The notes beneath the pieces were generated by a model, which was not told the DNA's origin, made no database searches, and was given only the letters and a program-made list of their open reading frames with translations. This document shows positions 44,217-54,236 of a stretch of DNA of 64,000 nucleotides, in pieces. The stretch lies in contig PDPT01000047.1 in assembly GCA_002746605.1 (NCBI GenBank), positions 1 through 64,000 of the forward strand, written 5' to 3'. Each line of letters begins with the position of its first letter. The stretch's first letter is position 1. Source of the DNA: Ignavibacteriota bacterium. GTDB taxonomy: Bacteria > Bacteroidota > Ignavibacteria > Ignavibacteriales > Melioribacteraceae. A program made the position numbers and the translations under genes.

Positions 44217-44900
44217 TTATAATTGTAGTAAATATTTATCAACTTCTTGAGCTGCTGCTGTTTGTGTATAATCTTTTTTCACTAATTGGAAAACAGTTTT
44301 TGCCTCTTCTTTTTCGTCTGCTTTAAGATAATTAATTCCGGCATTTAAAAGATAAGAAGCATTTTGTGATTTTAATTTATCTTCTTTTGCAGCGGCTTTA
44401 TATTTTTCAGCTGCTTCCGAAAACTTATTTTGCATTTCGTAACAACTTGCCATTCCGGCAAGGGCTGCAGCTTTGTGTAATTTGCTACTACCCGAATAAT
44501 TTTCATATTGCTCTAAAGCATTTTCATAATTACCAACTGAGTAGTAAGAATTTGCAAGATAAATCTTTGCAATTTCGCCTTGTTCAGTGTTTCCGTAGTT
44601 CTCAACGATTGCTTTCAATCCCTCTAACTGAGTTCCGGGTTCACCGTCTATTGCTTTTTGATATTCACCTTTTTCGTAAACGGAAACTATCTGAGATAAC
44701 TTGTTGGATGCTATCAGGTTATCTTCTTTCTTCTTACTCATATACCAAACAGTGGCAACAACAATAACCGCAATAACAGCAACTACAATAATAATATTCT
44801 GTTTATATTTCTCTATAAACTCTTGTGTTTGATAATAAGTTGAAACAAGTTTATCTTCTTGTATTTCTTTTTTCTTAATTCTTTTCTTTTTTCCTATCAT
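44217..44900 (-). CDS. Membrane-anchored tetratricopeptide protein
   Basis: The 227-residue protein has a basic start, one membrane helix (about 36-55; NIIIVVAVIAVIVVATVWYM), and a periplasmic or cytoplasmic helical-repeat part (about 65-225) with TPR pattern: GEIAKIYLANSYYSVGNYEN, KAAALAGMASCYEMQNKFSE, YLLNAGINYLKADEKEEAKT. It resembles the YfgM/Tol-Pal-linked small TPR proteins that help envelope protein folding. It lies 18 bp before efp, but a functional link to it is unclear. Confidence 0.82.
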   Translation of the reverse strand: MIGKKKRIKKKEIQEDKLVSTYYQTQEFIEKYKQNIIIVVAVIAVIVVATVWYMSKKKEDNLIASNKLSQIVSVYEKGEYQKAIDGEPGTQLEGLKAIVENYGNTEQGEIAKIYLANSYYSVGNYENALEQYENYSGSSKLHKAAALAGMASCYEMQNKFSEAAEKYKAAAKEDKLKSQNASYLLNAGINYLKADEKEEAKTVFQLVKKDYTQTAAAQEVDKYLLQL

Positions 44901-44952
44901 TTAAATAATTTTCCTGAGATTTTATCAAATTAAACGGGAAAAATAACAAATA

Positions 44953-45996
44953 TTATTTTTCAATCCTAATGTGATTAGAAAAAATCCATGCTTTATTGTT
45001 TAGAAATACCTCTACTCTATAATGCCCGGCTTTCTGAACAAAAAATGAACCTTCGGTATCTTCTATTTCACTTATCATTTTCCCATTGTAAATTAATTTA
45101 ATTTTTGCCGATTTATTTGGAAGAATAACTTTAAGTTTAACTTTTCCTTTAGTCTTTATTGTATCTCCCATCTGAAATTTTTGACTATTTGCTTTACCAA
45201 AAAACTTAAATCCTTTTGCATTTCCATGATAAGAATTAGCAACAAAAGCTCTTCCTTCCTTTAAGCTTTTATAAACAATCGATGCTGCATCTTCTACTGA
45301 TAAGTTTTTGGTTCTTAATTTTTTTTCCGTTAAGATATGCGTGCGAATGGATTTAAATAAAACTTTATAAGGAAATATTTCAACTTCTACAAGACCAAGC
45401 AAATTAAGTTTATGAGCATGAGCATCAATTCCACCAATGCCTACAACCTTTTTTGTGTTGTTCAGTTCATCCCATTTTTGTAATGTTTTTGCAGGCGGTG
45501 CTACAATAGTTTTTAATGGATGAACAAAATGATTATATTTATTTTGCTCAGTCAGACTTTCCATCCATTCCGACATATGGTTCCAAATTTCAATTCCGGT
45601 AATTCCTTCTACATCCCAATCTGTCCAAGGATAAGGCGGATGTTCTTTCATTGAGTTTCTTTCTTCGTGCGGGTGAGCAATAAACCCTATTCCTCCGGCA
45701 TCGCGTACTCGTTTAACATATTCTTTTGCAGATAATCTTGTAGAAAATGTTTTCTTAATATTCATAGCAAGGTAATGATTTTTGTTTACCTTATCATTAA
45801 GTTCACAACCAACAAGCATTAAAGTATTACCATACCACTTTTGGCAACCTTCATTTAAAGCTCTTAATGTATTATGATCTGTAAGAATAATATAATCCAG
45901 ACCTACTTCATTAGCAATTTCAGCTATTTCATTAGCCGCACCGGTACCATCGGAAAACTTGGAGTGCATATGGATTGCACCGACATATTCAAACAT
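44953..45996 (-). CDS. PHP-domain metal-dependent hydrolase
   Basis: The 347-residue protein has a PHP phosphoesterase domain: GAIHMHSKFSDGTG (about 5-18), the metal-ligand TDHNTLR near 40, a later GFIAHPHEERNS near 107 and GIGGIDAHAHKLNL near 187. This resembles the CehA/McbA-type metallohydrolases. The last 100 residues form a beta-rich domain (QMGDTIKTKGKVKLKVILPN). The substrate is unknown. It is placed in a run of small genes together with an ABM-like protein and dapF, with 17-bp gaps. Confidence 0.8.
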   Translation of the reverse strand: MFEYVGAIHMHSKFSDGTGAANEIAEIANEVGLDYIILTDHNTLRALNEGCQKWYGNTLMLVGCELNDKVNKNHYLAMNIKKTFSTRLSAKEYVKRVRDAGGIGFIAHPHEERNSMKEHPPYPWTDWDVEGITGIEIWNHMSEWMESLTEQNKYNHFVHPLKTIVAPPAKTLQKWDELNNTKKVVGIGGIDAHAHKLNLLGLVEVEIFPYKVLFKSIRTHILTEKKLRTKNLSVEDAASIVYKSLKEGRAFVANSYHGNAKGFKFFGKANSQKFQMGDTIKTKGKVKLKVILPNKSAKIKLIYNGKMISEIEDTEGSFFVQKAGHYRVEVFLNNKAWIFSNHIRIEK

Positions 45997-46013
45997 TGTC
46001 TATTTTGTTTTTA

Positions 46014-46310
46014 TTAAACTTCAAACATAGTTGTGTATTTTGTGGTTTTATCTTTTATTAAGTCAGAAAGTTTTGTCATTAAAATATCAACTCTCTCATT
46101 TTCACTTTCGTCCGCTTCTTCCCACGCTTCTTTCGAATTATAAATATAAATTTCGCTAAAAGTATTTTCTTTTGATTTTTGCTCGTAAACAGAATAACTT
46201 TCCAAACCCTCAGACTTTATAATATTTTTTAATTCTTTAATAACATCCAAGTATTCGTTTCTTTTATCAGATTCAATTTGGTAACTTATTGTAAAGATAA
46301 CTCTACTCAT
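46014..46310 (-). CDS. Small ABM-like (dimeric alpha+beta barrel) protein
   Basis: The 98-residue protein begins SRVIFTISYQIESDKRNEYL and continues with KNIIKSEGLESYSVYEQ and EIYIYNSKEAWEEADESENE. This beta-alpha-beta layout fits the antibiotic-biosynthesis-monooxygenase / EthD-type dimeric alpha+beta barrel. There is no clear catalytic motif, so it may be a binding or detoxifying protein. It lies 13 bp after dapF and 17 bp before the PHP hydrolase gene, in one transcription unit. Confidence 0.55.
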   Translation of the reverse strand: MSRVIFTISYQIESDKRNEYLDVIKELKNIIKSEGLESYSVYEQKSKENTFSEIYIYNSKEAWEEADESENERVDILMTKLSDLIKDKTTKYTTMFEV

Positions 46311-46323
46311 TTATTTCCTTTTT

Positions 46324-47160
46324 TTAAAAATTGTAACTTCCAATATAATTAATTTTTGCCGGTCCTGTTAATGTTATTTTAGTTTTTCCACCATTATTTT
46401 CTTGAAAATTTACAATTAGTTTGTCTCCTCCGTAAGTTATAAATTCAATTGGTAGTTCGATTTTTTCTTTTGTATTTAGAATTATTGCGGCAGCTACAGT
46501 ACCCGTTCCGCAGGCTAAGGTTTCGTTTTCAACACCGCGTTCGTAAGTTCTTATATAATTTTTTTCATCTTCAATAGTAATTAAATTCACATTTGTTCCT
46601 TTAGGGGCAAATACTTCCGAATGTCTTATTTCTTTACCGAAAGAAAATATATCAAACTCATTAAAAGATATTTTTTTAGAATCTTGAAATTCATTCCAAA
46701 TAAAAATGGCATGAGGTGAACCAGTATTTATAAAATCGCAAGTTAATTTTTCTTCTTTATATTCTATTTCGATGTTTTGCTTTAAATCGGTTGGTTCATT
46801 CAAGTTAAAAGTAAAGAAAAGATTCTCCGCTTTACTTCCTGAATAAATTTCATTGTTACACAAAAACTTAGTTTTGGTTTTATTGTCCAGAATATTTTCA
46901 ATAGCATATTTTATTGAACATCTTGCTCCGTTTCCACAAAGAGTTCCGATTGTACCATCAGAATTATAATAGATTAGTTCAAAATCCGTAACATCCGATT
47001 TGATTAAATGAAGAATACCATCGGCACCAATTCCCTTTCTTCTATCACACATTTGCGTAATTAGTTTAGAATCAAATTTAATATCATCGCCTCTAATTGA
47101 ATCTACAAGAATAAAATCATTTCCTGCACCATTCATTTTTGTAAAGTTTATGTTTTGCAT
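46324..47160 (-). CDS. dapF: Diaminopimelate epimerase
   Basis: DapF interconverts LL- and meso-diaminopimelate for lysine and cell-wall synthesis. The 278-residue protein has MNGAGNDFILVD (about 9-20) and the two catalytic Cys motifs, TLCGNGARCSIKYA (about 73-86) and ETLACGTGTVAAA (about 213-225). RGVENETLACGTG is the usual signature. Length is normal. It is the first gene of a unit with the ABM-like and PHP genes, and nothing coding is seen in the 220 bp upstream. Confidence 0.95.
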   Translation of the reverse strand: MQNINFTKMNGAGNDFILVDSIRGDDIKFDSKLITQMCDRRKGIGADGILHLIKSDVTDFELIYYNSDGTIGTLCGNGARCSIKYAIENILDNKTKTKFLCNNEIYSGSKAENLFFTFNLNEPTDLKQNIEIEYKEEKLTCDFINTGSPHAIFIWNEFQDSKKISFNEFDIFSFGKEIRHSEVFAPKGTNVNLITIEDEKNYIRTYERGVENETLACGTGTVAAAIILNTKEKIELPIEFITYGGDKLIVNFQENNGGKTKITLTGPAKINYIGSYNF

Positions 47161-47313
47161 GAAATTTCTATAGGCTCATAATTAAATTATTATTTTTTGA
47201 GTTTAAATATATGTAATGTTTTATATTTTGAGAGAAAAATAAGTTCATTGAATATAGAAATTCAAAAGTAAATTTATCTTTCTTCACATTCAGCCTAAAC
47301 GAATAAATTAAGT

Positions 47314-47355
47314 ATAGCTTTAATTATTTAGAACTTGCTGCTAAGTTAAAGCTAT
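47314..47355. terminator. Inverted repeat after the ABC-F gene
   Basis: ATAGCTTTAA (47314-47323) is perfectly complementary to TTAAAGCTAT (47346-47355), a 10-bp stem with a 22-base loop. The plus side ends in TTTTT, the minus side only in ACTTAATTT. It lies 28 bp after the ABC-F stop and may be a weak terminator. Confidence 0.4.
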
Positions 47356-47382
47356 TTTTCTATCGAGATTTTATTTTATAAT

Positions 47383-49320
47383 TTATAGAGATTGTAAAAT
47401 ACTTTCTAACTTTTCATTTGTTTCTGTCCACTCGTCAATAGTTTTATCTAATTCAATTTTTAATAAGTTAAAAGTTTGTCGATTAGTTTTAGCAAGTTCG
47501 GGATTGGAATAGATTTCCTCTTTTGTAATTTCTTCTTCCAATATTGCAATTTCCGTTTCGAATTTTTCAATTTTTGTCTCTAAGTTCGTAATTTTTTCTT
47601 TTATATCTTTAGTTGCTCGGAATTCTTTATTTCTTCTTTCGGCTTCAATTCTTTTTTCATCTTTTCTGCTGATTTTTTCTTTTTCATTGTTACTGAATTT
47701 ATTTTCTTCCGTTAAATTCTCTTCCCTTTTGCTAAGATAATATTCAATACCGCCGTAATATTCTTTAATTGATTTGTTTCTTACCTCTATAACTTTTGTT
47801 ACAATCGGTTTTAAGAAATCAACATCGTGCGAAACAATTATTAAAGTTCCCTTAAATTCTGCAAGAGCATTCTGAACAATTTTTTTTGAATCGTAATCCA
47901 AATGGTTTGTAGGTTCATCAAGAATAATTGTATTGGCTTTATTTAATAAAACTTTTGCAAGGGCTACTCTGCTTTTTTCTCCACCGGAAAGAATTTTAAT
48001 TTTTTTAAAGACATCATCACCTTGGAAAAGAAATGCCCCGAGTATAGTTCTCAACTGAACTGTTGTATTTTCGGTATCGTTATTTGCAATTTCAGTAAAA
48101 ATATCATTTTCCAAATTAAGATTATCAACAACATCTTGTGCGTAAAATGAAATTTCTACATTGTGCCCGAGTTCAATTTTTCCTTTTGTAGGCTGCAATC
48201 TATTTGATATTATTTTGGAAAGAGTTGTTTTTCCTGCACCATTCGGTCCGACAAGAGCAATTTTTTCTCCTCTTTCAATTTGGAAAGAAATATTTTCCAA
48301 GACAGATTTTTCACCATAAGATTTTGAAAGTTTATTTACTTTAATCGGTAAAACACCACTTGGATTTGAGTTGAAAAATTTAAAGTTTATTTTATTCTCA
48401 TTTTCCGTAAGTTCTATTCTTTCGGTCTTTTCCAATTGCTTAATTCTGCTTTGGACTTGTTTAGCTTTTGTTGCTTTGTATCTGAATCTTTCAATAAATT
48501 GTTCTGTTTGTTTTAACTTTTTTTGTTGATCTAAAAATTCCGCTTTTAATCTTTCTGCTCTCTCATTTTTAAAGTTAAGATAATCATTATAATTTCCTTT
48601 GAAGAAAGAAACATTTCCACTATAAATTTCTAATGTTTTACTACAAATATTATTAACAAAATATCTATCATGACTGACCAATATTATTGCACCCGTATAA
48701 CTTTTCAGAAAATTAACCAACCATTGAAGCGAATCAATATCAAGATGATTTGTAGGTTCATCTAAAAGAAGTATGTCATTATTTTGCAGAAGAATTTTTG
48801 TAAGTTCAACTCTCATCTGCCAACCGCCGGAAAGTTCAACCGTTTGCCTCGAAAAATCTTCTTCTTTAAATCCAAGTCCGGTTAAAACTTTTTCTATTTT
48901 AGAATCCGTTGCATAATAATCAATTTCTTCCTTCTTAAAGTTAAGTTCGCCCAACTTTTTAATCAGTTCATTATGCTTTTCATTAGAGATTTTACTATCC
49001 GCTAATTTATGGTTAATCTCATTCTCTTCATTCTCTATTTGTTTAATATTCTTTAAGGAATCTTTTACTTCATCGAAAATTGTATTTTCACTTAACGCAA
49101 TTATTTCTTGCGGAAGATAACCGATTTGTAATCCTTTTTTCTTTTGTATTGTTCCGGCTTCGGGCTGCTGACTACCCGAAAGAATTTTAAGGAATGTGGA
49201 TTTACCGGTTCCGTTTGAACCTACAAGTGCAATTTTATCCGAAGATAATATTTTTAGGTTAACATCTTGAAAAAGGTAAGTTCCCATAAATTGGACAGAG
49301 AGATCAATTATATCAATCAT
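47383..49320 (-). CDS. ABC-F family ATPase
   Basis: The 645-residue soluble protein holds two ABC domains and a linker, with no membrane helices. Domain 1 has Walker A GSNGTGKSTFLKI (about 35) and signature LSGGWQMRVELTK (about 163). Domain 2 has GPNGAGKTTLSKI (about 353) and LSGGEKSRVALAK (about 438). Both Walker B motifs read ILLDEPTNHLD or similar. The interdomain coiled linker and the C-terminal coiled coil (about 530-645; EKITNLETKIEKFETEIAI) match the Uup/YheS ABC-F group, which acts on the ribosome. It lies 9 bp before the next upstream gene. Confidence 0.9.
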   Translation of the reverse strand: MIDIIDLSVQFMGTYLFQDVNLKILSSDKIALVGSNGTGKSTFLKILSGSQQPEAGTIQKKKGLQIGYLPQEIIALSENTIFDEVKDSLKNIKQIENEENEINHKLADSKISNEKHNELIKKLGELNFKKEEIDYYATDSKIEKVLTGLGFKEEDFSRQTVELSGGWQMRVELTKILLQNNDILLLDEPTNHLDIDSLQWLVNFLKSYTGAIILVSHDRYFVNNICSKTLEIYSGNVSFFKGNYNDYLNFKNERAERLKAEFLDQQKKLKQTEQFIERFRYKATKAKQVQSRIKQLEKTERIELTENENKINFKFFNSNPSGVLPIKVNKLSKSYGEKSVLENISFQIERGEKIALVGPNGAGKTTLSKIISNRLQPTKGKIELGHNVEISFYAQDVVDNLNLENDIFTEIANNDTENTTVQLRTILGAFLFQGDDVFKKIKILSGGEKSRVALAKVLLNKANTIILDEPTNHLDYDSKKIVQNALAEFKGTLIIVSHDVDFLKPIVTKVIEVRNKSIKEYYGGIEYYLSKREENLTEENKFSNNEKEKISRKDEKRIEAERRNKEFRATKDIKEKITNLETKIEKFETEIAILEEEITKEEIYSNPELAKTNRQTFNLLKIELDKTIDEWTETNEKLESILQSL

Positions 49321-49329
49321 ACATGAAAT

Positions 49330-51543
49330 TTATTTTCTTATTACCGCAAATTTTGTGTACCCGATTTTATCTGCTTCAGGATTATATGCAACAATAACAT
49401 AAATACCCGTAGCAATCATTTCCCCTTCGGAAGTTTTACAATTCCAGTTTGTTTTTTTTCCTCCCAAAGCAATAAATTCATCAATAACTTTTCCCGTAAC
49501 ATCTAAAATTTTAATTTGCGAATCTTCAACTAAGCCGCTGATAGTTAAGTTTGCATCACTTCCGGAAATTAAAGTTATAGGATTTGGATAAACATATAAA
49601 TCGGAAAAATCATTATTAGGTTCTATAAAAAGTGTAGTGATTGCAGTAACGCCAAAATCCGAACCGGCATAGATAATTCCTTTTTCTTTATCTATAGCAA
49701 GGCTTTTTATAAAGTTTGTAGGTAACGGTGAATTATCTTTTGTATAATTTGCAATTAGTACGGAACCATCTGAATTAACCAAAAAGATTCCATTTTCCGT
49801 AGCAAACCATTTTTGGTTTATCGGATCAACTATAATTGAATTTATTGTTTGACTGCGTAACGAAAAATATTGGTCGCCTCTAAGCGAGTTTGGATTTGCC
49901 GGATCGGGAATTATATCAACACCAAGTCTTGTACCCAAAATGAGTTCACCGTATTTATCAATTGCCATTGCCCTTATATCTTCGTCTCTTAATCCGTTTC
50001 TTGCTGTTAACCTTCCCCAAGTATCATCATCTTCATTTTCTAAAGTATTGTTATTGTTAAGATAATAAAGTCCTCGTGTGGAAACATCACCTCCCATATC
50101 TCCCGTAAACCATTTAGTATTATTCTGATCAATAATTATCTCTTTAACTGTAATTACTGAATTAATTACAGAATTATTTCCGTAACTATAAATTTTACCT
50201 TCTTTTGATAAAACACTTATAGGCTTTTTATCGGCAGCCCAATAATTTAAGAACCAAACATTACCGTTTTGGTCTTCTTCAATACCATTTATTACAATAA
50301 AATTTCTGTCTATCGGAATTCCTACTAAATCGGTATTAGCAGCATTAAAAACTTGGTATGTTGTATCGACCAATCTTACAAAACCTCTTCCCCAATTAGA
50401 GAAAAAAACTGCATTTTCTGACGAAGAAACTTTATGAAAATCGTTAGTTAAAAAAGCATCATTATTATTTCTATTAATATTTTCCCATTTTGTACCATCA
50501 AATTTCATTACGCCCATACCTTCAGCATCTTTACCGGTTGCGGACCAAAGATTGCCTTCAGAATCAACTGTTAAACTAAGCATGGAATTTGAAACAGGAG
50601 CATTCGGTTTAATTATATTTGCAGCATTTTCTTTTATTTTTATTATTCCGTTACTTGAACTTGAATAATAAGTATTTCTGTGCTTTATAATTTTTTTGAT
50701 GTTATTTCCGGAAAGGGAATAAATTAAATTATCGTTTTGATTGTATGAATGGATTTCATTACCTACTAAAGAAACAAGAGAATTCCCGTCAACGTGAAGC
50801 GAATAAACATTTTTATCCTCATATAAAAAAGTTTTCCAAGTGCTATCTTCTTTATGAATAATTCCCTTATTTGTGGCAAATAAAAATTTCTCATCATAAG
50901 TTATGATGTCATAAACTTTAGAGACGGGAATACCGGTTAAAAATGGCGTAGACTCCCAAGCGTCAGGAGCAGATAGATTAGAGATTCCCTCTTTATTTAC
51001 TGCCAATCCTGCTTGTGTTACAACATTTATTCTTTCATTTACATAAATTTTAGAAACAGGAATTTGGCTATTAAAATCACCAAATTTTCTAATATTTAAG
51101 ATGAACGATAAATTTTCCGGATTTATCAGCGAAACTCCAAATTCAGTTGTTACATAAACTGTATCATTCCGAATAAAAATATCGTTAATATTTTTTTTTG
51201 AATAATTTGTTTGAAATATTTGATAAATAGTACTCATTTTATTTATCGAAGGATCGTAAACATTGATAAATCCTTCAGCTGTACCAATCCAAACTTTGCC
51301 TGCATTATCAACATCGATAGCTGTAATTGATTGGCTTGCCAAACCTTCGGATTTTGTAAATTTTTGAAATGAATTATCACTTAAATGAAAACTGAAAACA
51401 CCACCGTTTGTTGCAGCCCAAATAATGTTTTCTTTTATTACAAAATCGTTAATGCTTTTCATATCTGAATAATTTTGCCAATTACTTACGTTTTGTGCAA
51501 AAATTACAGTACTGAAAAATATAGCTATAAGAATTTTTTTCAT
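49330..51543 (-). CDS. T9SS-sorted two-component-regulator-propeller protein
   Basis: The 737-residue protein has a signal peptide (about 1-17, ending IFAQ). It has many short propeller blades of the two-component-regulator type (NKIWAATNGGVF-, GKVWIGTAEGFI-, NVWFLNYW-, KWFATENGIF-like repeats). The C-terminal type IX secretion sorting domain (about 655-737) starts YVYPNPITLISGSDANLTIS, continues SQIKILDVTGKVIDEF and ends in IGYTKFAVIRK. It is likely exported and attached to the cell surface. It lies 9 bp upstream of the ABC-F gene. Function of this secreted propeller is unknown. Confidence 0.82.
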   Translation of the reverse strand: MKKILIAIFFSTVIFAQNVSNWQNYSDMKSINDFVIKENIIWAATNGGVFSFHLSDNSFQKFTKSEGLASQSITAIDVDNAGKVWIGTAEGFINVYDPSINKMSTIYQIFQTNYSKKNINDIFIRNDTVYVTTEFGVSLINPENLSFILNIRKFGDFNSQIPVSKIYVNERINVVTQAGLAVNKEGISNLSAPDAWESTPFLTGIPVSKVYDIITYDEKFLFATNKGIIHKEDSTWKTFLYEDKNVYSLHVDGNSLVSLVGNEIHSYNQNDNLIYSLSGNNIKKIIKHRNTYYSSSSNGIIKIKENAANIIKPNAPVSNSMLSLTVDSEGNLWSATGKDAEGMGVMKFDGTKWENINRNNNDAFLTNDFHKVSSSENAVFFSNWGRGFVRLVDTTYQVFNAANTDLVGIPIDRNFIVINGIEEDQNGNVWFLNYWAADKKPISVLSKEGKIYSYGNNSVINSVITVKEIIIDQNNTKWFTGDMGGDVSTRGLYYLNNNNTLENEDDDTWGRLTARNGLRDEDIRAMAIDKYGELILGTRLGVDIIPDPANPNSLRGDQYFSLRSQTINSIIVDPINQKWFATENGIFLVNSDGSVLIANYTKDNSPLPTNFIKSLAIDKEKGIIYAGSDFGVTAITTLFIEPNNDFSDLYVYPNPITLISGSDANLTISGLVEDSQIKILDVTGKVIDEFIALGGKKTNWNCKTSEGEMIATGIYVIVAYNPEADKIGYTKFAVIRK

Positions 51544-51612
51544 TTTATTTTAATTTTTTGGTGCTAATATAAATATTTGAAATTATAAATGATGTTTATT
51601 TTTTATTGCCCT

Positions 51613-52431
51613 CTACAGATTCAGATATTTTTTCATTTTATCAAGATTGGAAATGGTAGTAAAATACTTTCCAAAATTAACTTTATCATTTCTATCACCG
51701 CCGTGAAAATCTGACCCGCCCGATTCTAATAAAGAGTATTGTTTAACTATGTTTTTATAATATTTTTGCTGAACCTTTTTGTGAGACGGATGAATAGTTT
51801 CAACTCCGTCTATCCCCGAATTAATTATTTCTTGCAGAATTGTTTCTTTCATTTTTCCGGGATGAGCCAAAAAAACTAATCCGCCGGCTTGATGAATTAT
51901 ATCAACAGTGTTTTTGGGCGAAACATAAACTTTTTTTTCATAAGCAGATTTATTATCACCAAGATATTCTTTAAAAGCAGTAAAAAAATTTTTAACATAC
52001 CCTTTTGCCTCCATTGCCTTTGCTATATGCGGTCGGCAGATTGGTGAGTTTTTTGAAAATTCTTCAACGTCAGAAATTGTTAAATTTATATTATATTCCT
52101 TTAATTTTTTAAGAATAGATTTAGCTCGCTCTTTTCTCGCTTTATTAAAAAAATTTAAATAATTTATTAAATCAGAACTTTTAAAATCAAAAAAGTAACC
52201 AAGCAAGTGAATTTCAATATCTTCTACACATGTGCTAATCTCAATTCCAGGAATAACTTCAACACCAATTTTTTCTCCGTGGATTAGAGCTTCTTCTATA
52301 CCGTTAACAGTATCATGATCCGTAATCCCGATTGTAGAAATTCCTCTTTCTTTAGCAAGATTTAATAATTCTTCGGGATAAAGACTGCCGTCTGAATAAA
52401 TAGTGTGTGTATGTAAATCAACTTTTGGCAA
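51613..52431 (-). CDS. PHP-domain phosphoesterase (YciV/RNase AM-like)
   Basis: The 272-residue protein is a stand-alone PHP hydrolase. Metal motifs are VDLHTHTIYSDGSLYPEE (about 4-21), GITDHDTVNGIEEA (about 36-49), GIEISTC near 62, LAHPGKM near 189 and GSDFHGGDR near 238. These match the YciV / RNase AM family, which act on nucleoside bisphosphates or 5' ends of RNA. This contrasts with the larger PHP protein at 44953-45996, which has a different C-terminal domain. It stands alone, with about 200 bp of noncoding sequence upstream. Confidence 0.85.
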   Translation of the reverse strand: MPKVDLHTHTIYSDGSLYPEELLNLAKERGISTIGITDHDTVNGIEEALIHGEKIGVEVIPGIEISTCVEDIEIHLLGYFFDFKSSDLINYLNFFNKARKERAKSILKKLKEYNINLTISDVEEFSKNSPICRPHIAKAMEAKGYVKNFFTAFKEYLGDNKSAYEKKVYVSPKNTVDIIHQAGGLVFLAHPGKMKETILQEIINSGIDGVETIHPSHKKVQQKYYKNIVKQYSLLESGGSDFHGGDRNDKVNFGKYFTTISNLDKMKKYLNL

Positions 52432-52641
52432 TAAAATTATCTGTTTTTATCAATTCTAGTTGTAAAATTAACGAAAAATAATGAGTAAAGTTGTTAGAAA
52501 GTAACATATAATAAGTAGTGGAGTGTTTAATATTCCATAAGTATTATCTTTTGGGAATTTCACATAAACAACTCTAAGTTTTTTATTCGGGAGATGAATT
52601 ACTAATAACAATAATTACATAACGTAATTTTCTGATGATAT

Positions 52642-53559
52642 TTAAATATTTTTTAAAATTTTCCCCGCTATTTCCGGAAAATCATTTGCGGATTTAACAT
52701 CGAACCATTTAATTCTTTCATCTTTTCTAAACCAAGTCATTTGTCTTTTGGCGTATCTGCGTGTATTCCTTTTAATCAGTTCAATAGCACGTTCCAGAGT
52801 AATGTTGTTATTTAAAAATTCAATTATTTCTTTGTAACCGACTGTATTAAGCGAATTACAATTTGCTGAAATTCCTTTATCCAAAATTTGCTTAACTTCA
52901 TTCACCAAACCGAGTTCAATCATTTTATCAACACGAGCTTCAATATTTTTGTAGAGAATTGTTCTATCCCAATTTAGTCCGAATTGTAAAAAATTAAAAT
53001 CAATCTCTCTTTTATATTCTTCTTGATGTTTCCAAATCGGTTTGCCAGTAGATTTATAAACTTCAAGTGCTCTAATTATTCTTTTCCAATTCTGCGGCAA
53101 TAAATTTAATGCAGATTTAGGATCAACTTTTTTTAATTCTTCGAACAAATATTCATTGCCGAATTTTTTCTTTTTATTTAATAGCTCTTCACGAATTTTA
53201 TTATCAGTTTCAACATTATCAAAAATACCATCTACCAACGCTTTTATGTATAACCCCGAGCCTCCAACAACAATAGGAATTTTATCTTTTTCAATTATTT
53301 GTTCAATTATTAAAATTGCATCTTTTTCAAACATACTTGCATTGTAAGTTTTAATCGGCTCTAAAAAATCTATTAAGTGATGTTTAACTTTTCTTAGTTC
53401 TTTTTTAGTGGGCTTTGCGGTACCGATGTTTAAATGTCGATAAAATTGTCTGCTATCTGCAGAAATTATTTCTGATTTAACCTTTTCAGATAAATTTAAA
53501 CTTAAACTAGTTTTCCCGCTACAAGTTGGGCCTGCTATCACAATTATTTTTGGTTCCAA
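52642..53559 (-). CDS. miaA: tRNA dimethylallyltransferase
   Basis: MiaA adds an isopentenyl group to adenosine 37 of tRNAs that read UNN codons. The 305-residue protein has the P-loop IAGPTCSGKTSLSLNLSEK (about 7-25), DSRQFYRHLNIGTAKPT (about 35-51), GGSGLYIKALVDGIFDN (about 99-115) and the C-terminal RNTRRYAKRQMTWFRKDERI. Length is normal. Its start overlaps the end of pcm by 16 bp, so translation is coupled. Confidence 0.95.
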   Translation of the reverse strand: MEPKIIVIAGPTCSGKTSLSLNLSEKVKSEIISADSRQFYRHLNIGTAKPTKKELRKVKHHLIDFLEPIKTYNASMFEKDAILIIEQIIEKDKIPIVVGGSGLYIKALVDGIFDNVETDNKIREELLNKKKKFGNEYLFEELKKVDPKSALNLLPQNWKRIIRALEVYKSTGKPIWKHQEEYKREIDFNFLQFGLNWDRTILYKNIEARVDKMIELGLVNEVKQILDKGISANCNSLNTVGYKEIIEFLNNNITLERAIELIKRNTRRYAKRQMTWFRKDERIKWFDVKSANDFPEIAGKILKNI

Positions 53560-54194
53560 CCTTCTCTTCCAATTAGCGGAACAAATTTGAAATTTTCTAT
53601 CTCTCGCACATTATAATCATCTTCGGAGATTTTATGTAGAATAATTAATTTCTGTGATTTTTTATCACCAACGGGAATAACCAATCTGCCCCCGACAGCG
53701 AGCTGCTTCTTCAAATTTTTAGGAATAACAGGACTTCCGGCAGTAACAATAATTCCATCGTAAGGTGCAAATTCACTCCAACCTATTGTACCATCACTAC
53801 ATCGGCAATGAATTCTTAAACTTTTTTCGTCAAAAAATTTTTGTATTCTTCTATAAATATCTTCGTTACGTTCAATTGAAAAAACTTTCATACCCAGCTC
53901 ATTCAGAATTGCAGCTTGGTAACCGGAACCTGTTCCAATTTCTAAAACTTTATCACCTTTTTTTAGTTCTAGAGCTTCAGTCATAACAGCAACAGTATAT
54001 GGTTGCGAAATTGTTTGTCCGTAACCAATTGGAAGAGCAGTATCTTTATAAGCGTGGGAAATCATTATAGGTTGAACAAATTCGTGGCGAGGCACATTTA
54101 ACATTGCCTCCAAAACTTTTTCGTTTTTTATTCCCTTTTGTTTTATTAAACTTATTAGTTCTTTTCTTTCAACTTCGTACATTAAATATTCCAT
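53544..54194 (-). CDS. pcm: Protein-L-isoaspartate O-methyltransferase
   Basis: Pcm repairs isoaspartyl damage in proteins using SAM. The 216-residue protein (212 from the second ATG at 54182) has the family signature PIGYGQTISQPYTVAVMTEA (about 56-75), the SAM-binding VLEIGTGSGYQAAILNELG (about 84-102), and GIIVTAGSPVIPKNLKKQL near 150. The end of the gene overlaps miaA. No surE gene is beside it. It is divergent from the DUF5698 gene. Confidence 0.93.
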   Translation of the reverse strand: MEYLMYEVERKELISLIKQKGIKNEKVLEAMLNVPRHEFVQPIMISHAYKDTALPIGYGQTISQPYTVAVMTEALELKKGDKVLEIGTGSGYQAAILNELGMKVFSIERNEDIYRRIQKFFDEKSLRIHCRCSDGTIGWSEFAPYDGIIVTAGSPVIPKNLKKQLAVGGRLVIPVGDKKSQKLIILHKISEDDYNVREIENFKFVPLIGREGWNQK

Positions 54195-54236
54195 GAATTT
54201 CTAAAGTTCAAATTTACAAAAATATTAATATGCGTT